A stretch of DNA of 64,000 nt from Sphingobacterium sp. SYP-B4668 (GCF_027627455.1 NZ_CP115483.1:310001-374000); one strand, 5' to 3'; counted from the stretch's first letter, positions 37,004-46,922 are shown. Numbers and translations: made by a program. The notes: a model not told the origin generated them from the letters alone.

Positions 37004-37942
37004 CTATTGAAAAATGTAATACTGACTGACGCGGATATTGGCATTATTTTGCCATCCTAATACCGCTATACGTATGTATCTGGCTGATACAGGAGCATAG
37101 AAGCGAATGTATTGATTGTTTGCATTGACCATCGATGATGTCCCTTGTGATGTCCATGAGGTGCCATCATTACTCGTGAAGGTCTCGACGTTGGTCAGTC
37201 TGTAATTGTTGGAGCTGGAGAGCTGTATGCCCTTCATGTCCGTTTTTTGCGCCTGCATATCGACTTGTATATGGCATGGTGCTGCTGGTGAAAGTGTCCA
37301 ATGCTGGGATGTACTAGTTGTAAACATATTGTTAGCAAGACCAGCTGTGGGCTCTGGATCGACAGTGGCTGTCCATCCGGCCCGATTGGTCACTATCGTA
37401 CCACCTCCACTCGTAGGGCTGTTGTACACATTGGTGGATCGTGTCTTGATTCTGACCATAATAGTGCTCAGGTTGCTGCTGATCTCACTATTTGAAGAGC
37501 CTGAAATACTCTTTATGCGTATCGGGATCAGGTAGCTTGGCTCTGTTAGCATACTGACGTCAGGTATATTGACCACCAATGAATCTACGGAATGTGTCGT
37601 TCCGCTGGCTATTTTCAAAACCGTATGTTCAATGTCGATCCATTCTGTAGGCACCGCTCTATCATCGACCTTGAGAAGTGAATTGTCAATTGCCAGCGAC
37701 ACCGATACATCCGAGGTGACTGGCTCGGTAGCGCGCACAGGTATCTTTACCTGAACTTGGTCTCCCATATTACCAGTTGGGGTGTGTATTACATTAAATT
37801 CCAGATTGTTGATATAGCTGGTTTGGGTATTGACGAATATCTTAGTCACAGAATCACCAGTCACATCAAAATGCTCCTTGTTTGAACAAGAAGTCATCAA
37901 AAGCATGGAAACTCCGATAACACTATTTAGTATCTTTTTCAT
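37004..37942 (-). CDS. Surface lipoprotein with DUF1735 and discoidin (F5/8 type C) domains, locus D
   Basis: This is a predicted surface glycan-binding protein. A lipoprotein signal ends at Cys19 ('VSMLLMTSC'). A DUF1735 domain (about residues 40-160, 'VQVKIPVRATEPVTSDVSVSLAIDN') is followed by a discoidin-like domain (about 175-312, 'GWTATVDPEP...HWTLSPAAPCHIQVDMQ...ARYIRIAVLGWQNN'). It is the last gene of locus D. In the comparable Bacteroides high-mannose N-glycan locus DUF1735 lipoproteins accompany the GH18 enzyme, so a glycan-binding role is likely. Confidence 0.88.
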   Translation of the reverse strand: MKKILNSVIGVSMLLMTSCSNKEHFDVTGDSVTKIFVNTQTSYINNLEFNVIHTPTGNMGDQVQVKIPVRATEPVTSDVSVSLAIDNSLLKVDDRAVPTEWIDIEHTVLKIASGTTHSVDSLVVNIPDVSMLTEPSYLIPIRIKSISGSSNSEISSNLSTIMVRIKTRSTNVYNSPTSGGGTIVTNRAGWTATVDPEPTAGLANNMFTTSTSQHWTLSPAAPCHIQVDMQAQKTDMKGIQLSSSNNYRLTNVETFTSNDGTSWTSQGTSSMVNANNQYIRFYAPVSARYIRIAVLGWQNNANIRVSQYYIFQ

Positions 37943-38023
37943 CCGTATATAATTATTGAGGAGTGTTTTCTCTCATTTGTATCCATGAGCTCGTTTCACT
38001 CGGTTTGTTTTTTAAAGGTGATG
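37938..38023 (-). repeat. Duplicated 5' leader, copy 2
   Basis: Minus-strand leader of the DUF1735-discoidin gene, nearly identical to 23683-23769 in front of a TIM-barrel-like lipoprotein gene 14 kb away. Both contain AACCGAGTGAAACGA(G/A)CTCA and end in ATATAC(G/A)GATGAAAAA. Confidence 0.8.
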
Positions 38024-38063
38024 GACGCTATCAGGTTTATTCATCACGTGTATGTTTTAAGCG

Positions 38064-38132
38064 GCATTCATGAACTCGCTTTGCTCGGTTATTCATCCCA
38101 CTGTGTGGTTTGAAAAATCATGATGGTTTCAT
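38064..38132 (-). repeat. Related leader element
   Basis: On the minus strand it reads GATGAAACCATCATGA, then 'AACCGAGCAAAGCGAGTTCA'. It is a diverged neighbour of the leader repeat at 37938-38023 and shares its upstream part with the leader before the GH18 gene (40553-40600: GATGAAACCATCACG, AAACCGAGCCTACGAGCTCA). Confidence 0.6.
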
Positions 38133-38206
38133 CCTATTATATTTTAATAATGCGTATAAGCTTTAATTTTATGATTTGGGTTCGTCCACTCGATTGGTTA
38201 TGTAGG

Positions 38207-39430
38207 TTATTGTGTACATTTATTCTTGTCGTCTTGCAGCCATTTGACTGAAGCGCTTTTGTCGAACTTGTTGAGCACATCATTTCCAGCGTTGTCCCTA
38301 TAGGTATTAGACCAATCCATGTCGTATCCATTTTGGGATGCGTCATGGAAGATATGACCTTCCGTTTCGTTGAATTTCCAGTAGGCTACCAGATCATCTG
38401 ATGTAGGGTCTACGCCGCAGATCCCGTTTTTAATCTCTCCGGAACTGAGGGCTTTTTTCCAGACCCTTACTTCTGCGATCCGGCCGTTGAAAAATTGCAT
38501 CGATGGATATCCTGCCCAGGACATGCCAAGTTCGAAACGCTGGAAGGTAACATTTCCTGATCCTGCCATTTCCGAATCTTTCGTTCCATCTACATACATG
38601 GTAAATTTGCTGCCGTCATATGACAACGAGATGGTGTACCACTGTCCTGTATTGAACCGTGTCTTGGAAATCAAGCTACCTCCGGGATTGACCCATTGTA
38701 GAGAGTTGATGGCCTGGCCATTTTCACCAAAACGCAACATATTGGAGCGTTGTTCGTTCTTGGATGTGAACGAGCAAAGTCTACTGATAGGCTCCGGGCT
38801 GGTGTGCCAATCATTGACAAAACACTTTACCTCGTATGTATACTTATCCAAATCGATGGCTTTGCTGTCGTCGAATATGAAGTTACTGTACAGGGAAGTG
38901 TTGTTCATATCCAAGGAGCTGAAACTGGATACCCTAGAGATTCTTAAATATATCGTTCTTGAGCTCTCCAAGACAGCAAAAGAGCCCCCGGTCACGCGCT
39001 TGATACTGATAGGAATGACATAGGTGCGGCCATCCACAAACTGGTCGGTAGAGATTACTTTAACTTGTATCCCTGTGGAGGAAGCTGCACCAGCTTTGAT
39101 TACAGCTGTATTGCCTCCCAATTCTATCGCTCCGGAGGGTACAGGATAAAAATTAGAACCATTACTTTGGTTATACTCATCCAGCTTAGCCCCATCGTAA
39201 GCAAAATCTAGCGTAATGTCTTCGTCAACTTTCTCTGTGGCAGATGCGGTGACGGTATAACTTGATGGTGTATCCTCGACGACGAATCTAACCATCGCGT
39301 TGACTTCGGTACCCGTCATGAGGATTGCTTCTTTATCGTAGTCAAACTTATCTCCTTTTGTACAGGCGAATACGGTAATTGCGAATAATGCAATAAGCAT
39401 TAGTTTACCTTTTGTATGTAATTCATTCAT
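38207..39430 (-). CDS. Surface lipoprotein with DUF1735 and LamG-like domains, locus D
   Basis: This 407-residue lipoprotein (Cys23 in 'ALFAITVFAC') combines an N-terminal DUF1735 domain (about 40-155, 'VEDTPSSYTVTASATEKVDEDITLDF') with a concanavalin/LamG-like lectin domain (about 165-380, 'GQWYTISLSYDGSKFTMYVDG', 'FNGRIAEVRVWKKALS', 'LVAYWKFNETEGHIFHD'). The pairing is characteristic of the partner of GH18 endoglycosidases in Bacteroides high-mannose N-glycan loci. It lies 25 nt downstream of the GH18 gene. Confidence 0.92.
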   Translation of the reverse strand: MNELHTKGKLMLIALFAITVFACTKGDKFDYDKEAILMTGTEVNAMVRFVVEDTPSSYTVTASATEKVDEDITLDFAYDGAKLDEYNQSNGSNFYPVPSGAIELGGNTAVIKAGAASSTGIQVKVISTDQFVDGRTYVIPISIKRVTGGSFAVLESSRTIYLRISRVSSFSSLDMNNTSLYSNFIFDDSKAIDLDKYTYEVKCFVNDWHTSPEPISRLCSFTSKNEQRSNMLRFGENGQAINSLQWVNPGGSLISKTRFNTGQWYTISLSYDGSKFTMYVDGTKDSEMAGSGNVTFQRFELGMSWAGYPSMQFFNGRIAEVRVWKKALSSGEIKNGICGVDPTSDDLVAYWKFNETEGHIFHDASQNGYDMDWSNTYRDNAGNDVLNKFDKSASVKWLQDDKNKCTQ

Positions 39431-39455
39431 TTTGTTTTCTTTTTTAGGTCATGGA

Positions 39456-40511
39456 TTAGTGTACTGCTGGATTGGCAATCTGGATAGCCCGTCGCATATT
39501 GTAATACGGGATTCCAGTTTTGTTATAATAATCGCGATCGAAATAAAACGCCCCAAACCCAGCTTTGTTACCTTGAAGGGGGTTCCATCTTGCCATGCCT
39601 TCCAACGAGTACATTTGTGTGCCATCAGTCGTCAATCGATTGCCATTGGCCTCTACAAATGGAGAACCTCCATTTTCATAAAAGCTTCCCAGATTTTCGG
39701 TTACTATAAATTTGTGGGGAGGTAGCCATGATACATTGTCGTAGTAGGTCTGTAGCCTTACTGCCGTATGCTCTGCAAATCCCTGCGTATAGGCTTGTCT
39801 GATAAAATAATCGACATATGGCTCCGTTTCTTTAAGCGGATACTGGGAGTAAAAATCGACGATAAGAAGTTTGTCAGGGTAGATACCTTTGGGACCAAAA
39901 AATTGCCCGATATATTCGACCATTTTTGTGAAGTTGTCCCCCTGTAACCAGTCGCCTTCGGGCTCATAGTCCAAGTCGACCCCGTCGAGATTGTAGTCGA
40001 GTACATCATCAACTAGTTGCTGCGCATATACTTTTATGCCTTCATCATTTTTATTCTCCCGGAGATCATACTCTTGTCCATTCTTGAGTGTGATGATTTT
40101 GTTCATGCGTACGATAGTAGGAACGACGAATCGAGTACCTAATTTCTCCCGGACATATTGCAGGTCTGCGTATGCTACAGGAGCATAGAGATGGCTGTTG
40201 GGGTCATTGCTGGGTATGCCTCCCCATAATGAGCAGATGTCAAGACTGTCGGGTATGCCGATTATGCGTTCACCCCAGGAGGCAGGGTCTTTGTATCCTC
40301 CAACGCCTTCAATAGGGGCGTAGGCTGCGAACCAACCAAAGGAAATCTGGTGGTGGGTCTTTTTGAAATTTCTCACATTTTCAAAATAACGCTCATCGTA
40401 CTTCTTTAATTTTTGAACTTCTATCTTTTCGATTTCCTTGTCGCAACTGGTCATCATTCCGATTATCACGCCCAACATTCCAAAGAATGCTGTTCTAAAA
40501 ATATTTTTCAT
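39456..40511 (-). CDS. GH18 endo-beta-N-acetylglucosaminidase-like lipoprotein
   Basis: This glycoside hydrolase family 18 enzyme is predicted to cut the chitobiose core of N-glycans at the cell surface. A lipoprotein signal ends at Cys23 ('GMMTSC'). The catalytic motif DxxDxDxE is present as Asp176-Gly-Val-Asp179-Leu-Asp181-Tyr-Glu183 ('LDGVDLDYEPEG'), with Glu183 as the proton donor. Downstream 'LLIVDFYSQYPLKE' and 'FIRQAYTQGFAEH' match the barrel strands of the EndoS/EndoBT class rather than chitinases. 351 residues is the single-domain length. It sits between susD and two DUF1735 lipoprotein genes. Confidence 0.92.
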   Translation of the reverse strand: MKNIFRTAFFGMLGVIIGMMTSCDKEIEKIEVQKLKKYDERYFENVRNFKKTHHQISFGWFAAYAPIEGVGGYKDPASWGERIIGIPDSLDICSLWGGIPSNDPNSHLYAPVAYADLQYVREKLGTRFVVPTIVRMNKIITLKNGQEYDLRENKNDEGIKVYAQQLVDDVLDYNLDGVDLDYEPEGDWLQGDNFTKMVEYIGQFFGPKGIYPDKLLIVDFYSQYPLKETEPYVDYFIRQAYTQGFAEHTAVRLQTYYDNVSWLPPHKFIVTENLGSFYENGGSPFVEANGNRLTTDGTQMYSLEGMARWNPLQGNKAGFGAFYFDRDYYNKTGIPYYNMRRAIQIANPAVH

Positions 40512-40552
40512 CCGTATAAATTATTGATTGATTTTTTGTTATTCAATGGTCA

Positions 40553-40606
40553 TAATGAGCTCGTAGGCTCGGTTTGAATAAAGCGTGATGGTTTCATCTT
40601 TCCATA
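40553..40606 (-). promoter_or_regulatory. Leader element before the GH18 gene
   Basis: On the minus strand it reads GATGAAACCATCACG, then AAACCGAGCCTACGAGCTCA, matching the elements at 38.0-38.1 kb and 23.7 kb in sequence and order. It lies about 45 nt before the GH18 start codon. Confidence 0.55.
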
Positions 40607-40624
40607 ACTTTAATCCTTGATTAC

Positions 40625-42241
40625 TTATTTTTTGTCCCACCATAGTCTGGTGCTACCGTTATCTTGTCCCATGAGTTTGGATACACCTGATAGTACGCCA
40701 GCTCTATTGTTGTTATACTCTGACTGGGGGAATGATATCCTGCGGATTTGCGTATCCCGATTTATCGTTGTGCTGTTATTGACTACGACGGGAATTAGTT
40801 TGGGATATCCTGTCCGTCTGAACTCGGCCCATCCCTCTGGCCCATCGGGGTATAACGCTAACCATTTTTGTGTCATGACACGTTCCAAGCGGCGTTCAAA
40901 AGTATCGTCTTCATTCCACGCGATTGTAATGGTACTTGGTGCGGCGGTATGAAAAGAAGAGCCTTCGGCATTGTCCGTAAATGGACCGGGAGTTAATACA
41001 CTATTACTTAGATAGGCTTGTGCTCCTGTTGCACCGGTCTCTTCAAATGATGCGGTGATGCCGCTTTCGTAAAAGCTTTTTGCGGATCCACCCATATTCC
41101 AATTTCGGAGTGCACCCTCGGCACGTAAGAAGTGGGACTCTGCAGCGGTCATCCATACAATTTCTGTCGAACCATTATCAATGTTGAGGTTCGAGATCCG
41201 CTCGCTCACATAGGGAGCCCACACGGAGGTGGTTATACCTAGACGTACGCCATGATAGCCACCATCGGAAGCGGGCTTAAAATACCGCGCTCTTCTTGCA
41301 TCTTGATAACCATTCATATAAGCGTCCATCGTCGCGCCCATTCTCGCTTCTCCAGCGTTGAAATTATAGGCAATTTCGAATAGTGGATGATAGTATACCA
41401 AGTTTGCACTATGTTTGATAGAGGTGCGCTCTTGCGGCAGGGTGATGAGACCAAGTGGATTTGCGATTGCGGCCTCAGCTTCTTGTTTTGCTTTTGCCGC
41501 ATTGGCATATACGATGCGCATGGCTAGGCGCAAGCGTAGCGTATTGGCAAATTTGACCCACTTGGTGACATCACCAGCGTAGATCAAATCATACTTTTCT
41601 AACAGTTTTGCTGTGGGGTTGGCCTGCGCAAAATTGGTCAATATATCTATGGATGTACCTAGCTCTTCAAAAAAGGTGTTGTAAATGTCCTCTAGGCCGT
41701 CATAGTCATTGGCTAGCGATCCGCTGCCGTAGTTGATGTATGGTAGTGGTCCGTAGGCATCTGCAACTCTGTGCATCCCCTGCACCTTGACTATTGTCGC
41801 CAAGGCTGCGATTTCGGGTATTCCCTGCTCATCAGCAATTTTGACGATAGATTGCCAAGCGGGCATAATGGACGAGAATCCGGATCTAAATGTCGCTTCT
41901 AGCCAGTTGGTGATAAAGTAATAGGAGCCGTTGTGTACCCCTCCGTACCAACTTCCTGTAGGGGCTATATAGCCCGAATAGATATCACTGGTAAGTCCTT
42001 GAGAGACTTGATAATCTGCATCCAAGTTTGTCCCGTCTTTAAACAAGACAACATTACGTTGCATCTGCGTAAAGAATGCTCCTGTCTTGAGGTTGTCATA
42101 CGTCATCATCTCTTCGGTGGCTTGATGCGCATTGGTATTATATTCTTCGAATTTATCGGTACAGGATATCATTGAAGTTGAAAACAAGATGCCCATGGGC
42201 AATGTCTTCACTATATAGTTTTTTAATCTTGCTGCTTTCAT
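40625..42241 (-). CDS. SusD-like outer-membrane lipoprotein (SusD-like_2 type), locus D
   Basis: This 538-residue lipoprotein partners the locus D SusC. The signal ends at Cys27 ('FSTSMISC'), followed by 'TDKFEEYNTNAHQATEEMM', as in the SusD-like_2 group. 'EIVWMTAAESHFLRAEGAL', 'QKWLALYPDGPEGWAEFRRTG' and 'RRISFPQSEYNNN' are group signatures. The gene follows susC by 112 nt. Confidence 0.95.
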   Translation of the reverse strand: MKAARLKNYIVKTLPMGILFSTSMISCTDKFEEYNTNAHQATEEMMTYDNLKTGAFFTQMQRNVVLFKDGTNLDADYQVSQGLTSDIYSGYIAPTGSWYGGVHNGSYYFITNWLEATFRSGFSSIMPAWQSIVKIADEQGIPEIAALATIVKVQGMHRVADAYGPLPYINYGSGSLANDYDGLEDIYNTFFEELGTSIDILTNFAQANPTAKLLEKYDLIYAGDVTKWVKFANTLRLRLAMRIVYANAAKAKQEAEAAIANPLGLITLPQERTSIKHSANLVYYHPLFEIAYNFNAGEARMGATMDAYMNGYQDARRARYFKPASDGGYHGVRLGITTSVWAPYVSERISNLNIDNGSTEIVWMTAAESHFLRAEGALRNWNMGGSAKSFYESGITASFEETGATGAQAYLSNSVLTPGPFTDNAEGSSFHTAAPSTITIAWNEDDTFERRLERVMTQKWLALYPDGPEGWAEFRRTGYPKLIPVVVNNSTTINRDTQIRRISFPQSEYNNNRAGVLSGVSKLMGQDNGSTRLWWDKK

Positions 42242-42353
42242 CTTTTTAAATGTATATTTTATTAAGTATGCCTATACCTTGTCTGTCCATGGTTCTTTTC
42301 TGTGGTAACACGGATTGGAAGGAGATAGGTATAGTGCCATAATAGTGTAGTTC

Positions 42354-45300
42354 TTAGAGTTGAAGTCTTAATGAAAAACCCAGACTACGTAAGCTTGGCG
42401 ACATAAAATAATCAACGCCCTGAAAATACGTTCCTGTGCTGGCTGTCAACTCGGGATCATACGGGGCTTTATTATACAGGAACAATAGGTTTTTGCCAAT
42501 TACGGAAATGTTGGCTTTTTTGATTCCCTTTACCCATTTGGAGACAGGGAGATCATACCCGATGCTTAGCTCTCCTAGCCGCACGTTGGTTGCGCTATAG
42601 GTATACATGGAGCCAATGCCACCTGATGAACCGCCACCCACGACATCATAATATGGCTTGGTGGGGATCAATTGTCCATTGACTTGTACGCCTCCAGCAT
42701 CGCGAGCATCACTGGATGCTTGTGAGGCACCAAAGGCATCGAGTACCGCTTGGGTGTTGGATACGACGATTCCGCCTACACGGGCATTCAGTAAAAACCC
42801 GACGTTGACACCTTTATAGGAGAAATTGTTGCCCCAGCCCAGGTTGTACTTGGGGCTGCTATTTCCAGCATAGACATACTCATTGGTCTCTGCAACTACC
42901 ACTTGATCGGTTGGGTGTACATAGATGGCGCCATGCTCATCGACACGAAGACTATTGACATAGATATCGCCCATACGGCCACCTTCTTTAAGTACCATTT
43001 TATAGCTGCCCGTCCCGGTCATATCCAACTCGGTCAACGAAATAATCTCACCCGTCAGTGGGTTAGTCCAGTCGGGTAATAGCTCTACAATTTTATTCCT
43101 GTTGAGCGAATAGGTCAAATAACTATTCCACTTGAACTGTCCTATCTGCTCGTTGTATCGGGCAGAGATTTCTATCCCCTTATTGTCGATGCGACCAGCA
43201 TTGACGATGACGCTTGTAAAGCCGGACGAGGACGATAGCGTAGGTTCAAAGAACTGATTGTATGTGCTTGAACGGTATACTGTCGCGTCTATACTTAGCT
43301 TGTTCCGGAACAAGGCAAGATTAAGCCCTCCTTCCCAAGACCGGGTGCGTTCAGGCTTCAAGTCAGGATTGGGCAAGCGTGTCTGGGTCTGTGGAAATCC
43401 TTTGGAGAGTGAGTAGGTGGGTATGGTCAAAAAAGGATCAGGTTCGTTGCCGACTTCGGAGTATGAACCTCTTACTTTCAAGTAGGAAATGTAGGCCGGA
43501 TCCATGTAGACCATATCTGAAATAATGGCCGAAACACCTACCGAAGGGTAAAAGAATGATTTGACATTGGATAGCGCCAGTGTGGATGCCCAATCATTCC
43601 TACCACTGAGATCCAAAAATAAGCGATCTTTGTAGCCCATTTGTGCAGTTGCAAAGACAGCTTGTTTGTTGCGTCTGTAGCCTGTTTGGTCGGATTCTGC
43701 CGTCGCATTGTTGACATTGCTATAGGAGAATAGATTAGGTACGCCGGCAAGCTTGCCTCCGTACATGTTTTGATCGTAGGTCAAGTCTTCTACATTGGCA
43801 CCTACAATGGCCGTAACCTGGACTTGATCGTCCAAAATGCGTTTATTGATATTAGCCATCAACTCACCATACACCTGTTGGGTCTGGGTCTCATTCAACG
43901 AGTAGAAGCCATTTTCTGAGGCAAACAGGGTATTGGTGGAAGCGTTGAATCGTTTTTCAAACTTATCATTGCTACGATCCAACTTCACTCTACCCGAAAA
44001 ATTAATCCAATCGTTGAGCGTATACTTCAATGAAGCATTGCTCATGTAGCGCTGTTTCTTATTCGGGAAAAGTGCGCGTTGTGTAATCCAATAAGGATTT
44101 TGCATGGATAGACCTTGATCTCCGTAAGGCCAAAACTGCGTTTGGAAATTGCGCGAGGGGTCATACCTTTCGAACAATTCAACCTTCCTAAAGTCGTCTC
44201 CGGCAGGAAACAGATAGATCGGAACCAACGGGTTAAAGTACAATCCCTGCGCGGTCATATTCTGTTCGTTGACATTTGCGTGCATGAAACCTAGGTCCAA
44301 TATCAATTTGTCATCTAAGAATCCGGTCGTGTTACGAACCGAGAAGTTGTATCTTTTATAATCATTGTTGTGGATTACCCCATTGGCATTCACCATGCCG
44401 GCAGAGAGGTATGTTTGGCTTTTTGAATTGCCTGTGGAAAGACTAAAAGCGGTAGTAGTATTGGCTCCTGTGCTGAAAAAATCACCTACTTCGTAATCGG
44501 ATGGTTTGGTCAATTTTTCGCCCCAGCTGTAGTAACTGCCGGATTCGGTAGGGCTATAGGTGTTTTGTAATTTGGGAAGTATGAGGGGCCTGGAAAATGT
44601 GGTTTGATTGGATAGGCTCAGGGAAGTCTGATCTTTCTTTCCTCCTTTTGTCGTCACCAACACGGCACCATTGGCAGCTGCGCTTCCGTAGAGCGCCGCA
44701 GCGGCAGATCCACTCAGGATCGAAATACTCTCGATATCTTCTGCATTGAAGTTGGATATCCCGTCTCCGGTCTGTCCAGCACCAGAGAAGATGTCTTCGG
44801 GCTGATCGGTGGAGAGGCTAGGCATAGGTATCCCATCGATTACGTAAAGGGCATTGTTATTCCCGGAGATAGATTTCACCCCGCGCATCACGACTCGTGA
44901 TGACCCACCGACTCCAGAGGAGGAAGAATTGATCGTGACACCGGCCACACGGCCATTGAGATTGTTTACAAAATTGGGGTCTGGAATCTGAGTGACCTGC
45001 TGCGCATCGATCTGTTGTACATTGTACGTCAGGGATCTGCTCTGGCGCTTGATACCTAGTGCGGTCACGACCACATCCTCAAGTTGATTAACACTACTTT
45101 CTAGGAGTATTTCAATATAATCCTGATTGTCGGAAAGGTTGATAATCTTGGTCTGGAAACCTAAATATTTGACTTCGACCTCATTCCTGCCTTGTGGTAA
45201 TGGAATCTTAAAAGTTCCGTCACTACGGGTCTGCACGGTAATAGTCGTCCCCTTGACACTTAAAGTTGCCCCAGATATGGGGGCTCCATCGGTGCCTCTC

Positions 45301-45713
45301 ACTATACCAGAGAGTTCTCTTTCTTGTTGTAATCGTTGGGGGGTAGCTGCTTTTACGATAAGGATATGCTGTCCACTCATTCTAGACTCTAATCCATATT
45401 GCTTTAAAACCACTCGCAGTGCTTCTTTGACAGATATCGCCTTGGATGATAGGGATACACGCTGATTGACGTTGACCTCTTCTGAATCGAATAGAAAAGA
45501 ATAACTAGTTTGTTTTTTGATAGTTTCTATTAATTCAGAAAGGGGCCTGTCCTTTATGTCTAATGCTACTTTAGCATCTTGTGAGTAGACAGATGCCGAC
45601 ACTCCAAAAATGCCGATAAACATAAATAATGAGGTGAGTTTCATAATTTTCTTTGTACTGCGGAGACGATTTACATGGCATAGGTATCTCTTGCAGTGTA
45701 TTTTTTTATACAT
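42354..45713 (-). CDS. SusC/RagA-family TonB-dependent receptor with STN domain, locus D
   Basis: This 1119-residue importer is probably for oligosaccharides freed by the GH18 enzyme. It has a basic N-terminal stretch, a signal segment 'LTSLFMFIGIFGVSASVYSQ', an STN domain (about 55-115, 'PLSELIETIKKQTSYSFLFD'), a carboxypeptidase-regulatory-like domain (about 135-205), the plug ('LEDVVVTALGIKRQSRSLTY') and the barrel ending 'LGFSLRLQL'. An alternative start at 45644 would begin right at the signal segment; extended N-termini are usual in this family, so 45713 is kept. Confidence 0.94.
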   Translation of the reverse strand: MYKKIHCKRYLCHVNRLRSTKKIMKLTSLFMFIGIFGVSASVYSQDAKVALDIKDRPLSELIETIKKQTSYSFLFDSEEVNVNQRVSLSSKAISVKEALRVVLKQYGLESRMSGQHILIVKAATPQRLQQERELSGIVRGTDGAPISGATLSVKGTTITVQTRSDGTFKIPLPQGRNEVEVKYLGFQTKIINLSDNQDYIEILLESSVNQLEDVVVTALGIKRQSRSLTYNVQQIDAQQVTQIPDPNFVNNLNGRVAGVTINSSSSGVGGSSRVVMRGVKSISGNNNALYVIDGIPMPSLSTDQPEDIFSGAGQTGDGISNFNAEDIESISILSGSAAAALYGSAAANGAVLVTTKGGKKDQTSLSLSNQTTFSRPLILPKLQNTYSPTESGSYYSWGEKLTKPSDYEVGDFFSTGANTTTAFSLSTGNSKSQTYLSAGMVNANGVIHNNDYKRYNFSVRNTTGFLDDKLILDLGFMHANVNEQNMTAQGLYFNPLVPIYLFPAGDDFRKVELFERYDPSRNFQTQFWPYGDQGLSMQNPYWITQRALFPNKKQRYMSNASLKYTLNDWINFSGRVKLDRSNDKFEKRFNASTNTLFASENGFYSLNETQTQQVYGELMANINKRILDDQVQVTAIVGANVEDLTYDQNMYGGKLAGVPNLFSYSNVNNATAESDQTGYRRNKQAVFATAQMGYKDRLFLDLSGRNDWASTLALSNVKSFFYPSVGVSAIISDMVYMDPAYISYLKVRGSYSEVGNEPDPFLTIPTYSLSKGFPQTQTRLPNPDLKPERTRSWEGGLNLALFRNKLSIDATVYRSSTYNQFFEPTLSSSSGFTSVIVNAGRIDNKGIEISARYNEQIGQFKWNSYLTYSLNRNKIVELLPDWTNPLTGEIISLTELDMTGTGSYKMVLKEGGRMGDIYVNSLRVDEHGAIYVHPTDQVVVAETNEYVYAGNSSPKYNLGWGNNFSYKGVNVGFLLNARVGGIVVSNTQAVLDAFGASQASSDARDAGGVQVNGQLIPTKPYYDVVGGGSSGGIGSMYTYSATNVRLGELSIGYDLPVSKWVKGIKKANISVIGKNLLFLYNKAPYDPELTASTGTYFQGVDYFMSPSLRSLGFSLRLQL

Positions 45714-45716
45714 TTG
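45709..45716 (+). promoter_or_regulatory. -7 promoter box antisense to the locus D susC leader
   Basis: TACATTTG on the plus strand matches TAnnTTTG. It overlaps the susC start codon on the other strand; CTTG at 45690-45693 is a weak -33 candidate with a short spacer of 15 nt. Confidence 0.4.
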
Positions 45717-45721
45717 CTATT

Positions 45722-45802
45722 AATTGAGGTTAATACTATTAAGGTTATACTCCAATTAGAATCGGAGGGTGGTGCAATATCTTCCGATTCCTTTGTTTTT
45801 TT
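45722..45802 (+). ncRNA. Candidate antisense small RNA opposite the locus D susC leader
   Basis: Predicted start about 6 nt after the -7 box; end at an 8-bp perfect hairpin (GAATCGGA 45759-45766 with TCCGATTC 45783-45790) followed by CTTTG and seven T. About 81 nt, lying wholly in the fecR-susC gap and complementary to the susC leader. Third example of this arrangement in the window; expression is unproven. Confidence 0.42.
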
Positions 45803-45862
45803 CTTATTGCGTTTACGTTATCATATTTTTTCTATTTAGGGTTTATATTGTATTTGTGATGG

Positions 45863-46855
45863 CTAAAATATATGAACGGTGCGGCCATTGACTTCGTAGG
45901 AAAACTTGCCCAATGATGACATGACTTCCATTACTTCTGTAATTCCCTCGTTATTCACGAAGTCACCGGTAAACCTCCTGTTAAGGACTTCTTTACGATT
46001 CACTTCTATTTGGATGTCAAACATTCTCTCTAGCTCGATGACGATTTCTGAAAAACGTTTGTTCTTAAAAATCAATTTTGCATCTCGCCAAGCTAGCTCC
46101 TGTTCCTGAATACCATGGATTTGTTGGTATGAGTTGGAGCGGCTGTTGTATGCAAAGGTTTGATTGGGTTGCATCATCATCTTCTTACCGTCTTTGGTCA
46201 CCAATTCTACTGAGCCTTCTACCAGAGAGACGGTTACATCAGGCTGTTCGGGGTAACAAGATACGTTAAAAGAAGTGCCATGGACTTTAATTGCCAGGGT
46301 ATTGGCTTCCACAATAAAAGGACGGTTACTATCGTGGGCCACTTGTAGAAAAGCTTCCCCTACAAGTTTTATTTTACGTTCGCCTTGGCCAAATTTGTCG
46401 GCTACTTCTAGTTTGGAGTCGGAATTGAGCCATACGATAGTTCCATCCTGTAAAACGGTTCTTGATTTGGATCCTTTTGCGACTACCACAGTTGCGATTT
46501 GTTGATTGGATGTATGGGGCTCTTGTGCAGACCAATAGCTCCCCGTGGTAAATGCCAGCAATAGGCCTGCCGCTACGGCTACATATCTCCAAGCTTTCCG
46601 TTTGAAAACATTCCTGGAAGTATGCTTATTTTTACGATCTAAAAATCCACTATAGGCAAGGCTCGCATCAAATGAAGTATCGGGTTCAGCATATTCCATT
46701 GCTACATGGATTTCTCTGGCTTGGGCATATAAGGTGCGGTTCTCGTCTGATTCGGACAGCCACTTTTCCAGCGCTTCTTCTGAAGCTGGATCTGTATTGC
46801 CTGACAGCGAATCATAAATTAATGCTAATCCGTATGCTTTTGATTTATCTTCCAT
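45863..46855 (-). CDS. FecR-family anti-sigma factor, locus D
   Basis: This 330-residue anti-sigma factor has a membrane segment at about 90-108 ('YVAVAAGLLLAFTTGSYW'). A FecR domain (about 120-220, 'VVVAKGSKSRTVLQDGTIVWL', 'IKVHGTSFNVSCY') and a DUF4974-like C-terminus (about 255-328, 'FKNKRFSEIVIELERMFDIQI') follow. It lies 67 nt after the sigma gene and 149 nt before susC. Confidence 0.93.
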   Translation of the reverse strand: MEDKSKAYGLALIYDSLSGNTDPASEEALEKWLSESDENRTLYAQAREIHVAMEYAEPDTSFDASLAYSGFLDRKNKHTSRNVFKRKAWRYVAVAAGLLLAFTTGSYWSAQEPHTSNQQIATVVVAKGSKSRTVLQDGTIVWLNSDSKLEVADKFGQGERKIKLVGEAFLQVAHDSNRPFIVEANTLAIKVHGTSFNVSCYPEQPDVTVSLVEGSVELVTKDGKKMMMQPNQTFAYNSRSNSYQQIHGIQEQELAWRDAKLIFKNKRFSEIVIELERMFDIQIEVNRKEVLNRRFTGDFVNNEGITEVMEVMSSLGKFSYEVNGRTVHIF

Positions 46856-46922
46856 TGGTTTATCTAACAGGGTGTAGTATGTCTGTACGGAAGAGACAAC
46901 AGAAGTGTGGGGGTAGGGTAAA

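Noticed and set aside
37943..38206. Possible extra small gene between the two DUF1735 lipoprotein genes
   Set aside because: The region consists of leader-repeat elements; frames there are short and without protein character.
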